A stretch of 64,000 bases of DNA. It comes from Melanopsichium pennsylvanicum. Lineage: Eukaryota > Basidiomycota > Ustilaginomycetes > Ustilaginales. The notes under the pieces are model-generated. The model made no database searches, had not been told where the DNA came from, and was given only the letters and a program-made list of their open reading frames with translations. The stretch lies in the NCBI GenBank assembly GCA_900208305.1, contig OAPG01000001.1:310001-374000 (forward strand), given 5' to 3'. Shown here piece by piece: positions 1 through 9,188 of the stretch. A program made the position numbers and the translations under genes. Each line of letters begins with the position of its first letter. Position 1 is the first letter of the stretch.

Positions 1-536
1 GTGCCATTCGACCTGCCATGGATGCGCTTTTGGAAGGATATCATCAGGTCCTTTGGCTCTTTGGCCCCGATCACCAACTCACAGAAGTCGGCGCAATGAA
101 TCTTTTCGTCGTGTTTCGGGACCAGCCTGTCGATGGCGAATCGACAAAGTACGAAATTGCTACAGCTACTCTCGATGATGGTACTATTCTCCCTGGTGTG
201 ACTCGAGACACGATTCTCTCCCTCCTTCGCGCGTACAAGGCTGGCAAGGTACAGATTCAAGGTCTTCCCAAACCACAACTTATCGAGGTCAATGAGAGGA
301 AGGTCACCATGGACGAAATCATCGCCAAAGCAGAAAGGAATCAGATTGCCGAGGTCTTCGGTTCGGGTACAGCCGCAGTGGTTTGCAGCATAGACAAGAT
401 TGGGTTCCAAGGTGTTGACATTCCGGTTCCTATCCAGGCTGATGGTATGGGTACGTTCATGCGTACTATGTTGAGGGAGGTTACTGGTCGCCAGTGGGGC
501 ATCATCCCTGCTCCTGAATGGAGCTCTGTTTGCTAG
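1..536 (+). CDS. Branched-chain-amino-acid aminotransferase, C-terminal part (5' end off window)
   Basis: Fold-type IV PLP transaminase that interconverts Leu, Ile and Val with their 2-oxo acids. Only about the last 177 residues are inside the window: the frame is open back to base 3 (A-I-R-P-A precedes the first Met at 18), so that Met is internal and the gene starts outside. Family signatures seen are QVLWLFG, the EVGAMN motif (usually EVGTMN) that lines the substrate and cofactor pocket, the block LPGVTRD, and near the C-terminus GSGTAAVVCSI, which contributes to phosphate/PLP binding. The stop is at 534-536. The cytosolic or mitochondrial form cannot be decided because the N-terminus is missing. 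Its downstream neighbour, the MFS gene, is convergent, with about 275 bp between the stops. Confidence 0.93.
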   Translation, partial: AIRPAMDALLEGYHQVLWLFGPDHQLTEVGAMNLFVVFRDQPVDGESTKYEIATATLDDGTILPGVTRDTILSLLRAYKAGKVQIQGLPKPQLIEVNERKVTMDEIIAKAERNQIAEVFGSGTAAVVCSIDKIGFQGVDIPVPIQADGMGTFMRTMLREVTGRQWGIIPAPEWSSVC

Positions 537-811
537 ACCAAGAATCTCTACACGTTCATTTTCATTTGCTCATTCTCCAATCAATAGATTCGCAATAGAT
601 TCGTAAATCGCTTTTTCGTCCTGAACATGCTAGGCACACATACACATACAATTTTTTTTTTCCGAGCTCGATACATTGTAACGGCACATCTTTCTCTCTT
701 ATACCAGTTTTTCGTTAGTCTGTTTTACAAAACAACTTGAATAGATTCGTATGCAAAATTCGTACAGTGACGGTGTGTGGATATGCATATAGTTAAGATT
801 TTGGAACAGTT

Positions 812-2440
812 TTAGATGATAAAGCGAAAGTATGGACTTTCTTCACCACGTAGCAAGATGTCAATCTTTCTCCTGTCTGCTTCGCTCATTGAGGTCGCAT
901 TCAAGATGTCGTTGTTTTCCTCTTCGTCATTCTTTCTTTCGCCAATGTCGGTGTTCACCGAGAAATTACTCATCGCATCTTCGCCATCCCTGCGGCGGTT
1001 GATATTCCAGAACATGTAACTCGACACAGCAGAAACGATGATTCCAAAAACCAGCAGCGCGGCGCTGACTGCAGTACCCTTAACGTAGTATGGCTTCTCA
1101 TTTGCAGGGAATAGATGCGTACCGAGCAAAGGACCACACTGACCGATGGTGGCAAAGATAACAAGACCCAAGCCCTTCTTGGATTCGTTCACCTGATTGC
1201 CCAACAGCCACATATAAAGGATTGGGATGAAAGGGAACAGGCCGTTGATGATGAGCCAAACGCCAATGTAGCGCGCTGCTGTTGAGCGAAGCGTTGCGAG
1301 CATAAGGTAGCCAATAGCTCCGACAATGAGAAGTGCTGTGCAGACGGGACCGCGAATTTGGTACCGATCGGTGAGCCAGCAGAAAACCAAGGAAAGCACG
1401 AAGGCTAGCACGTAGGGCGGTGCAGAGAGACCTTGAGCCTTAATGCTGCCATACCCCATTTCTGATATCAGAGTGGGGACGTAGACAGGAACACTCGAGT
1501 ATCCAACGTTGATGACAAATAAGAGGATAGCCGAGATGTATGACATGGGATCAGTGAAGGCCGAAGCAGCTTTGGACCAGTCGACTCGCTGTACAAGACC
1601 ACCAATGGAATGACCTCCATCTCCTTTCGCAATGTCAACAGCTTCCGGAGGAGGCGGACGAAAGAGTCTAGCTTCGGCGATAGCCTTCTCGCGTGTACTG
1701 AGGAAGCTTGCATATTGTATGCTATTTGGGAGCATCAAGTACGTGATAGGTGCCATGACGATGGTCGGAAGACCTTCGATCAAAAATAGCAGCCTCCACG
1801 ATTGAAGCGATGAGTGAACGTGAACAAGTCCATACGCAATAGAGCCTGCGACAGCCGCCGAGATCGCACCCGCCGACACGAACCATCCGAACCTGAGCCC
1901 AATCTCGGTTCGTGGATAGAAAAAGCTTAGATATAAAGCAAAACCTGTTCCGTATCCAGCTTCGCTTACGCCCAACCAGAATCTAGCGGCCATCATCCCT
2001 TCCCAATTCCTAGTAGCTGCCTGACAGACACCTGCAACACCCCACACAAAAACGCAAAGGCTCATCCAGATTCGGGGCGGCAAGAGCTTGTACATCAACA
2101 CCTGGAATTGAAAGATGATGTACGCAATGTAGAAGATTGTAAGCAGCCACTGAAACTTGGAATCGCTCATGTGAAGAGCACGTTCCATGCCAGCGGTTTT
2201 CGCATTGCCAATATTGCTTCTGTCAAGCAGAGCACAGAAATAGAGGAAAAAGGATGTCGTGACGATACGTCTGTCTAGCTTTTTGCGAACGCAAGCTTCT
2301 TCCTCGTCGGTCCACCATTTTGTAAGCTTGGAGAGACAGGCATTCTCATGTGCGTTTTCGCTGGGAGCGCTGCTACCGACAAAGGTGGTGATAGGATGTT
2401 CGGTTGGGTGGACAGCTTTACTTTTGGTATCGCTGCTCAT
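812..2440 (-). CDS. MFS transporter, anion:cation symporter (allantoate permease-like) family
   Basis: A 542-residue single-exon membrane protein with about 12 hydrophobic segments. The first segment is followed by the family hallmark LDRSNIGNAKTAGM near residues 67-80, typical of the ACS/Dal5-type major facilitators that import organic anions such as allantoate, nicotinate, ureidosuccinate and dipeptides. It has soluble N- and C-terminal tails, as usual for fungal plasma-membrane permeases, and the length is normal. The actual substrate cannot be read from sequence. An amidase gene lies about 1.7 kb upstream on the same strand, with a transposon relic between them; a link to nitrogen acquisition is inference only. 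The ATG at 2440 is the first in frame and gives the complete family length. Confidence 0.9.
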   Translation of the reverse strand: MSSDTKSKAVHPTEHPITTFVGSSAPSENAHENACLSKLTKWWTDEEEACVRKKLDRRIVTTSFFLYFCALLDRSNIGNAKTAGMERALHMSDSKFQWLLTIFYIAYIIFQFQVLMYKLLPPRIWMSLCVFVWGVAGVCQAATRNWEGMMAARFWLGVSEAGYGTGFALYLSFFYPRTEIGLRFGWFVSAGAISAAVAGSIAYGLVHVHSSLQSWRLLFLIEGLPTIVMAPITYLMLPNSIQYASFLSTREKAIAEARLFRPPPPEAVDIAKGDGGHSIGGLVQRVDWSKAASAFTDPMSYISAILLFVINVGYSSVPVYVPTLISEMGYGSIKAQGLSAPPYVLAFVLSLVFCWLTDRYQIRGPVCTALLIVGAIGYLMLATLRSTAARYIGVWLIINGLFPFIPILYMWLLGNQVNESKKGLGLVIFATIGQCGPLLGTHLFPANEKPYYVKGTAVSAALLVFGIIVSAVSSYMFWNINRRRDGEDAMSNFSVNTDIGERKNDEEENNDILNATSMSEADRRKIDILLRGEESPYFRFII

Positions 2441-3380
2441 GGTGAGCGCTCCTCTCGAAGGTTGCGTTGAATAAAATTTTTATATGAACTAGTGTCCCTT
2501 GATCGCGTGGTTGTTGAATTGCAAATTGATTGATTCGAGATGGAAGTCGTTATACGAAGGAAAAGGAAGTTGTGGTTGGGGGGGTGGGCGTGTTCTGAAA
2601 AGGCAATGTTTCAGTTGTTTGAGAAGCTGTGAAAGCGGGCGTGGTCATGCCATACCGTAGCGCCCAAGTCTTGTGCACCTAAACGAAAAGTGGGGTTGAC
2701 GTGCAGAAGACACCTGTCCAAGCGCGGCATAGTAACCGCCTTTCGCCAGCACCGCCGGCCGAGCGCATTTCCCGTCAAGGAAAATAAAAAATAAAAACAA
2801 AACTAATTAGCACTGCTCTTTCCCAGGGTGGGCTGCTGTTGGTAGTGTGGGAACGTGCAGGTTGTGTGGGCGAAAAAAACCTCATTCTGGTCATGCGGAC
2901 AATCAATTGAGGTCCAATCCAATCCCACTGCGAGCGGTGTGCACTGTCCGAGAATTCGGCAGTGAATCGATTTCGCACTAATTGAGTGGTCGGATTCAGA
3001 AATCGAGGCGTGGAGACGCATATTTCACCGGTCCCGATTTGCGCTGAATCAATCATTGCGAGGAATGAAATGCTTGCCCCGAGACCTCATCGATGCTCGA
3101 TAAACAAAAAGTCATTACAAGCTTTCACTGACAAGTCAAGCCCACTCGAAAGACGTATGTAATTTGACGCAAGAGGTTGGAGTGAATCCCATGAGATTGG
3201 TAACACATGGACTACGTCGATACAATTGGTTTTTGTTCCCACGTTTTAGATTCTGTTGTCACCGATCAATCTCCCAGACCATCTTCTCCTTCGCACTCTT
3301 CAAGCTTAAAGCTTTGAGCTACCGTAACACCCTATTTCAAAGCTCACTCTGGATACAAACGCATACTGCGCTGCGGCTTT
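2441..3380. other. Intergenic region upstream of the MFS gene
   Basis: About 940 bp without a supported gene; the small ORFs here show no recognisable family. It contains a G-rich run near 2577-2586 and, on the minus strand, the promoter of the MFS permease. The right end abuts the left inverted repeat of the Tc1-type element. Confidence 0.5.
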
Positions 3381-3418
3381 CAGTATTCTCTATGTCAATT
3401 GCGCTCGTGATCACAACA
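3381..3418 (+). repeat. Left terminal inverted repeat of the Tc1-type relic
   Basis: 38 bp that pair with the reverse complement of 4062-4099 at 33 of 38 positions. The mismatches fall at repeat positions 7, 8, 12, 23 and 24. The innermost 13 bp, CGTGATCACAACA, are identical. Confidence 0.8.
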
Positions 3419-3559
3419 GAGCATTTTTGCAATTCATGACCATGCATTGCATATAAACCAGATCAACTTCGGGATTGCACCGGATCATGTTTACAAATGC
3501 ACCAGACTGTGCTCGTGGTTGAATAGGATTAAATCCTGTTGCACCTAATCACCATCACT

Positions 3560-3878
3560 ATGCCTCGTGACAAGTCAAAGACGCTTTCTCTTGAGACTAG
3601 GAGCAAGCTCCTCAAGGCCATCAATGAGAACTGTTCCAAGTTTTCTGCGACACTATAAAGAGACTGGGTCTGCAGAACCCATAAAGATGGACGGAAACCG
3701 CGCGCCTGCCTTGGAGGAAGAACATATCAATTGGATCAAGTCCAAATTCGACGAAAAGTCTGATCTTCGCATTGCTGATCTGCACAACGACATTCAGAAG
3801 GCGTTTACATTTACCAAGGCGCCTTCAATGAGCAGTATTTATCGTATCATCAATGACAAGCTGCGATATCAAGCCTAA
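3560..3878 (+). pseudogene. Transposase N-terminal (HTH) remnant, frameshifted
   Basis: An ATG at 3560 opens a short frame (start MPRDKSKTLSLETRSKLL, a typical HTH beginning) that ends at a stop after 34 residues. The continuation FLRHYKETGSAEP...GNRAPALEEEHINWI...SSIYRIINDKLRY lies in another frame, ending at 3878. Together these look like the two helix-turn-helix units of a Tc1/IS630-type transposase, with a deletion/frameshift of roughly 30-40 bp between them. A further fragment in a third frame runs to about 4035. The catalytic Asp/Asp/Glu part is absent, so this cannot encode an active transposase. Confidence 0.65.
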
Positions 3879-4061
3879 ACTCTCAAACGAGATTTACAAG
3901 AACACCAAGAACCTCCTGGAAGCAATCAGAACAAGTGCCAACATTGTCATTTCAGGCCTAGTCACGTCGTGGATCAGGGACGTCAACAGGAATCTCGTTA
4001 GGTCCGTCAATGGCAAGATCCTTGAAAGCGAGTAGAACTATTGCATGCAGTAAGGGGACAA

Positions 4062-4099
4062 TGTTGTGATCACGAAAGCAATTGACAAAGATGATACTG
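4062..4099 (-). repeat. Right terminal inverted repeat of the Tc1-type relic
   Basis: Inverted partner of 3381-3418. Read on the minus strand it begins CAGTATCATC and ends CGTGATCACAACA. The bases following its outer end on the plus strand are TGTA. Confidence 0.8.
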
Positions 4100-4166
4100 T
4101 GTAATGAAGTGATTCCTGATCAGATTAACGAAGTGCAGATCTGAACAAACGACAAGAAATGGGAAA

Positions 4167-6200
4167 CTACTGGAACAAAGCCTTTGTCAAGCTCCCGGGC
4201 CCGAAACCGACCGCCGACTTACCCGTACTATCTTTAATTACTTCACCCTGAAGGCTGACCTGGTTCTTCCAAGCCGAACCTCTCTTTTCCGGACTCGGCA
4301 ATGCGTCATCAATCAATCTCATGATACCAATTGCTTTTTCATCGTGATACGGCCTCGCCACCACCTGCAAGCCTACCGGCAATCCCTCCATCTTGTGAGC
4401 ATCGTAGGCAGTCTTGTACAGCAAAAAGTTAGAAAGCCTGCTTGTATTCTTCCACCTCGTATCACTCGCCCATTTGCCGAATGCAAGCTGCTGCTGTTTC
4501 GAAGCGTTTTCGTAGTCCTTGGCCTTGTGAGAATCAAGGGTTGGGTCGACTCTGAGTACGGGAAGAACGCAAGTAGGTGCTTTGACCATGTTGTACAACA
4601 CCGTGGAGCCTGCCATGGCCGAGTTGTGATTACCGCCTCCATGCGGGACGGCAGGGCAGGCTTGAGTAGGGGCAATGAATGCATCCAGAGCGAGATCTTG
4701 CCACACCGTGTGGTTCCACTTGTCGACGAAGCGTTCTCGGCGTTCGAGAGTATCAGCATGCTCAGCGGCGGAGAGACGGGCTATGGAGCCGGCAAGCTCG
4801 GCATAGATGGGGTCTCGTACGATGTAGCGAACAAAGAAAACAATGACGCCGCGAAACCAGCGTGGGAAACGACTGAGGCGGACAGGAAGCTGGACCTGCG
4901 AGATCAGTTTGTCTGGGCCGAGGTAGCTTTCGAGGTTGCGGTACCCGTCGGCGGTGAACAGCATGAGGAAGATTCGCAACGCTTCAAGCGTCTGAAGCTT
5001 GCTCGGCTCGATTTCGACAACCTCGACTTGCTCATTGGAGTACTTCGCTTTCAGTGCAGAGACGGTCTCTTGAATAGCACGATAGACGGGAGGGGTGGTT
5101 TTCAGAATGCCATCACCGACAACATAACCGATCCTCAAAGGTGTGCCTCTTGCCTTAGACATGCCCAGAGGGTTAAGCCAGGCCTCGTTCAACGCATTAG
5201 TGGCGGAGTCGGACATATTGAATTTTGCCAGCGCTTCGTCGTTCTCCACCGCCTCGTTGAGGACCTCGGGGTCAGATTTGTCCCTAGGCGTGCGCAGCCA
5301 CTTTGGCAGATGCTGACGTGCAACTTCAACGAACAGCGTTTCGACATCAGCCGAGCTTCTACACATAGGCCCAGTAACGGCAATAACACTTTCAAAGCCT
5401 TTGCCAAAGTCGCAAAGTCCGTTGTATGACCACCTTCCGGGGCTTGGCTTCAATGTGTAAATTCCGGTGTGGTGGGATGGGATCCTAAGACTTCCCGCAA
5501 TGTCGGTACCCAGCCCTGCCGCCGAGCCATCGCAAGCGATGATGGCACTTTCACCACCCGAGCTACCACCCGAAGTGTGATGTGGACTGTATGGGTTCAA
5601 CGTGCGCCCAAAGACAGGGTTGATACTTTCCAATGTCATGAAAGTCTGAGGAATGTTCGTCTTGACGAACGTGATGGCACCGAGATGCTCGCAGATGGAA
5701 ACAACGGTCGAGGAGATGGGTTCGGACGGCTTGGTGATCCACTCTGAGAAGCCAATGGTTGTCTTGACGCCCTTTTTGTTGAACATATCTTTGATGGACA
5801 AGGGAACGCCATGCAGTGGTCCAACGAGCTCGCCGTTCTTGGAAAAGTGCTCATCAAGCTCAGCGGCACGATGAAGGGCCTTGTCGATGAAGACCTCGGT
5901 CAAGCAGTTGGTGCGGATCTGTGCTCGTCGGGTCGCACGAACATAAGCACAGAGAATCTGCGTCGATGTCCAGCGTCGTGCCTTGATGCCAGACGTGATC
6001 CCAGCAATGTCAGATGAGAGGATCTCGAGGTCATATTCGTGTAGACCTATTCCAAGGCCGTGATAGGGGCTCTTGATGTCTTGTACGATAATGGCGTTGG
6101 TCGACTTTTCGTCGGGTAGCGTGTAACCCAGAGCTTGGTCGCGGTTGGCGATGTGGCCTTCGATAGCCCTTTGAGTGGTAGATTTTCCGAGTAGTCCCAT
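4167..6200 (-). CDS. Amidase (amidase-signature family, FAAH/acetamidase-like)
   Basis: A 677-residue amide hydrolase of the amidase-signature family. The catalytic triad is visible: Lys137 in VPLSIKDMF, cis-Ser213 in the glycine/serine signature GGSSGGESA (residues 211-219), and nucleophile Ser237 in GTDIAGSLRIP, with the usual 24-residue spacing between the two serines. The signature is complete and the length is at the upper end for fungal acetamidase/FAAH-like enzymes. There is no clear transmembrane segment or signal peptide, so it is probably cytosolic. The substrate is unknown: small amides, fatty acid amides or indole amides are all possible in this family. It shares its strand with the MFS permease downstream, separated by the Tc1 relic. 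The ATG at 6200 is the first in frame. Confidence 0.92.
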   Translation of the reverse strand: MGLLGKSTTQRAIEGHIANRDQALGYTLPDEKSTNAIIVQDIKSPYHGLGIGLHEYDLEILSSDIAGITSGIKARRWTSTQILCAYVRATRRAQIRTNCLTEVFIDKALHRAAELDEHFSKNGELVGPLHGVPLSIKDMFNKKGVKTTIGFSEWITKPSEPISSTVVSICEHLGAITFVKTNIPQTFMTLESINPVFGRTLNPYSPHHTSGGSSGGESAIIACDGSAAGLGTDIAGSLRIPSHHTGIYTLKPSPGRWSYNGLCDFGKGFESVIAVTGPMCRSSADVETLFVEVARQHLPKWLRTPRDKSDPEVLNEAVENDEALAKFNMSDSATNALNEAWLNPLGMSKARGTPLRIGYVVGDGILKTTPPVYRAIQETVSALKAKYSNEQVEVVEIEPSKLQTLEALRIFLMLFTADGYRNLESYLGPDKLISQVQLPVRLSRFPRWFRGVIVFFVRYIVRDPIYAELAGSIARLSAAEHADTLERRERFVDKWNHTVWQDLALDAFIAPTQACPAVPHGGGNHNSAMAGSTVLYNMVKAPTCVLPVLRVDPTLDSHKAKDYENASKQQQLAFGKWASDTRWKNTSRLSNFLLYKTAYDAHKMEGLPVGLQVVARPYHDEKAIGIMRLIDDALPSPEKRGSAWKNQVSLQGEVIKDSTGKSAVGFGPGSLTKALFQ

Positions 6201-7447
6201 AATGTTGTATGTGCTTTCCTGAGGTCGATTTAGATGCTTGTGATACCGAGGCAGACGATGTCGTTACTAATTGACCCCGCATCTCAAAATCAGGCCGGGG
6301 ATAAAAGGTAGGCAGGTGCAAGTGAAATTCACGCGTGATCCAAGCCCAAACCACCGGTACGCTCGGCCCGGCTTGAATTCCCACGTACAAATGTGTGCTT
6401 TCAAATGAACATGTCCTACTTGATCGGGACACAGATCTGCTTGTATGATCTTGATTTGAAATGCCAAGAATCAGCTTCTGGAAATTCTTTTGCGGAGGTT
6501 GAACGTGACTTTTTTTTTGTGACTTTTCTGCCTCTTTCTTCGCGTTCATAATGCCACTTTTGACATTTAGCTGCAGGTCCACGTTCCTTCCGACACGATT
6601 GTATTGCCAAATAGCAAATTGGAGAGACAAATGTTTATTTGTGAATACAAATTTTGAAGAACTCGCAGCTGCACGACGGGTCCCTTGGCCGAGGCGGGCA
6701 CGTTTTGGCTTCAACCGCATGCACGTTGTTCATGCTCCTCTTCACTCCTTCGCAAATCATACTCTTTCGACGCAATCCGCAGTGTCTCTCAGTGTCGAGT
6801 TGGTGCGCTGGTAGGAGCAAATATAGGTCAACAGGCTCTGGTGAAGCTAGGCTCCACACTTGGTAACAGAGAGAGCTTCAAGAGCTCGAGAACAGGCAGG
6901 AAGGAGGAGCACCGGTATGATAGATTGCGATCATGAGCGCGTATCTATGGGTTTGATACATCGACTCGGGCTCAGATCAACTGGCTGAAGCGCGACAAGT
7001 CACCGGTAGCGCTGATCTCCGGGTTGAGGCTCAGAAGATAAGCCAACACACCACAGCTCGTACCGTTGGTTGAACGCAACTCGTGAACTTCCTTGCCTCG
7101 CCCCTGCCCCCGAAACAGCAATGTGAGCGCTCTCTGCAGCACTGAAAACTTGTGCTCGAGGTCGTCCGAGTTTTCGCCCGACACCTTGACTAGCTTACGC
7201 ATGCTTCTGCCACCAGTGCAGAGGCGAGCCTGTCTTGCTCCTGGTGCAAGCCCTCTTCGTGGCAATCGGGCACGGGACACTTGCCATAAGCTGGTCTGAT
7301 GTCAATGAACTTTTGATCAACAAGTGTTGTTCTCGCCTGCCTATCCCCTCGCCGAGTACAAAATTGTTCTTCCTTTCCTTTGCCAATACTTCTCTCTACC
7401 ACACCAATCATTCCGGTCGTCACCAACACCTGACACACATAGCCACG
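6201..7447. other. Divergent intergenic region between amidase and UDP-glucose dehydrogenase
   Basis: About 1.25 kb serving as 5' region for both flanking genes. A TATA-like GGGATAAAAG lies near 6299-6308. The short ORFs here have no recognisable content and no conserved domain. A CT-rich leader with many C(A/T)C triplets precedes the ATG at 7448, typical of a transcribed 5' UTR. Confidence 0.5.
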
Positions 7448-8956
7448 ATGCCCGCCCCAGTGCTTGCCAATGGCGAAGGCTCCTCGAGCCAGCACCACGT
7501 CCAGTCGGTCCCGTCTCACGTACGTACCATCTGTTGTATCGGCGCTGGCTATGTCGGAGGCCCTACTTGCTCCGTGATCGCACTCAAGTGCCCTCACATC
7601 AAGGTCATCATCGTCGATGTCAACCCTGTTCGTATCGCGGCATGGAATTCGGACGTTCTCCCCGTCTTCGAACCTGGACTTGACGAGGTCGTGCGCCAAT
7701 GTCGTGGCCGCAACCTTTTCTTCTCGACAGACATCGATTCAGCTATCCAAGAAGCCGATCTCATTTTCGTATCAGTCAACACACCCACCAAGACCTCTGG
7801 AGTCGGTAAGGGCTTCGCTGCCGACCTGCACTACGTCGAAGCATCAACCCGACGAATTGCCTCCGTTGCCACCAGCTCCAAAATTATTGTCGAAAAGTCC
7901 ACCGTGCCATGCCGGACAGCAGCCAGCATGAGGACCATTCTCGAGTCCAATTCGAGCTACACTGCCGACGGCACCCTGATCTCTTTCCAGATCCTCTCAA
8001 ATCCCGAGTTCCTCGCTGAAGGAACAGCTATTCGCGATCTCATGGCACCAGATCGTGTGCTCATCGGCTCGCTTGATACACAACAGGGCAAGGCAGCTGC
8101 GAAAGCTCTCAGCGAAGTGTATCAGAACTGGGTTGCCGCATCAAAGATCTACGAAACGGGTCTTTGGTCTTCCGAGCTTTCCAAACTTGCCGCAAACGCA
8201 CTCCTCGCACAGCGTATCTCGAGCATCAACTCGCTCTCTGCCATTTGCGAAGCCACGGGTGCCAACGTAGATGAAGTTGCCCATGCCTGTGGTCTTGACG
8301 CTCGTATCGGACCCAAATTCCTCAAAGCTTCTGTCGGTTTCGGTGGCAGCTGTTTCCAGAAAGACATTCTGAACTTGGTTTATCTGTCCGAATCTCTCGG
8401 TTTGAGCGAGGTCGCAGACTACTGGCATCAGGTGATCAAGATGAACGAATACTCGAAATCGCGTTTCGCCCACAAGGTCGTTTCTACCCTGTTCAATACG
8501 ATCACCATGAAAAAGATTGCAGTTCTCGGTTTCGCTTTCAAGAAGGATACCGGTGACACACGAGAGTCTGCGGCCATCACTCTTTGCAAGTATTTCCGCC
8601 AAGAACGCGCTATCATCTCGATCTACGATCCTAAGGTGACTACGAACCAGATCATGCTCGATCTAACCGAACCCGGTGTGATCGATGATGCAGAGAATGT
8701 CAAGCAGCAGGTCAAGATCGCTGGATCCATGAAAGAGGCTTGTGAGGATGCCGAGGCGGTCATTATTTGCACAGAGTGGGACGAGTTCAGAAATGCTACA
8801 GCACAGGATTGGGCAGAGATTTACGCAAGTATGAAGAAGCCTGCTTTCGTCTTTGATGGCAGAGGCATTGTCGATGCCAAAGTTCTTCGTAGTGTTGGTT
8901 TTAAGGTCCACGCCGTAGGCAAAGGCCCTCTCATTGTCGACCCCATTTGGGCTTGA
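7448..8956 (+). CDS. UGD1: UDP-glucose 6-dehydrogenase
   Basis: A 502-residue cytosolic enzyme that oxidises UDP-glucose to UDP-glucuronate with two NAD+, supplying glucuronate/xylose donors for capsule- or cell-wall-type polysaccharides. The N-terminal Rossmann fold shows IGAGYVGGP (residues 31-39). The catalytic cysteine is Cys302 in [10 protein letters not shown]. Other family blocks are [18 protein letters not shown] and the C-terminal UDP-binding part [14 protein letters not shown]. The frame is open upstream to 7235, but only through a non-ATG codon; the ATG at 7448 (context CCACGATGCCC) is chosen because it starts 25 residues before the nucleotide-binding motif, as in relatives. It is convergent with the metallophosphoesterase gene (232 bp between stops). 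Confidence 0.95.
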   Translation: MPAPVLANGEGSSSQHHVQSVPSHVRTICCIGAGYVGGPTCSVIALKCPHIKVIIVDVNPVRIAAWNSDVLPVFEPGLDEVVRQCRGRNLFFSTDIDSAIQEADLIFVSVNTPTKTSGVGKGFAADLHYVEASTRRIASVATSSKIIVEKSTVPCRTAASMRTILESNSSYTADGTLISFQILSNPEFLAEGTAIRDLMAPDRVLIGSLDTQQGKAAAKALSEVYQNWVAASKIYETGLWSSELSKLAANALLAQRISSINSLSAICEATGANVDEVAHACGLDARIGPKFLKASVGFGGSCFQKDILNLVYLSESLGLSEVADYWHQVIKMNEYSKSRFAHKVVSTLFNTITMKKIAVLGFAFKKDTGDTRESAAITLCKYFRQERAIISIYDPKVTTNQIMLDLTEPGVIDDAENVKQQVKIAGSMKEACEDAEAVIICTEWDEFRNATAQDWAEIYASMKKPAFVFDGRGIVDAKVLRSVGFKVHAVGKGPLIVDPIWA

Positions 8957-9188
8957 TTCGAGCCCACGCTGCTCCGTGCTCAGTGCAAGAATACATACAA
9001 GGTCTTGCTAAGATACCCCTCAATCCTTTCCCAGATCCTGCTCAAATTAAGTCATCGGCAACATGTGTCATGAGCCAGATTTTGATCGTAATCGCAGCAA
9101 TTTGATTCCTTCGATGCTATCCGGTGCGATGTGTGTGGTATACTGACATGGGTAAGAAGCAATTTCCTCAAACGGTTCGTAATGTTCA

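Larger units (their letters stand above)
3381..4099 (+). mobile_element. Decayed, internally deleted Tc1/mariner-type transposon
   Basis: A segment of about 720 bp bounded by inverted repeats of 38 bp (3381-3418 and 4062-4099) that match at 33 of 38 positions, including a perfect 13-bp core CGTGATCACAACA and a perfect 10-bp TGTCAATTGC. Both ends start with CAGTAT, as Tc1-like elements commonly do. Outside the right end the next bases read TGTA; no clean TA duplication is visible at the left end. Inside are pieces of a helix-turn-helix transposase N-terminus in two reading frames and no catalytic DDE domain; a complete element would be about 1.5-1.8 kb. It is therefore an old, non-autonomous copy. 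Similar full-length copies elsewhere in the genome would be expected. Confidence 0.72.

Noticed and set aside
4344..5429. A 361-codon plus-strand ORF inside the amidase gene
   Set aside because: Antisense shadow; the amidase frame carries the intact catalytic triad.
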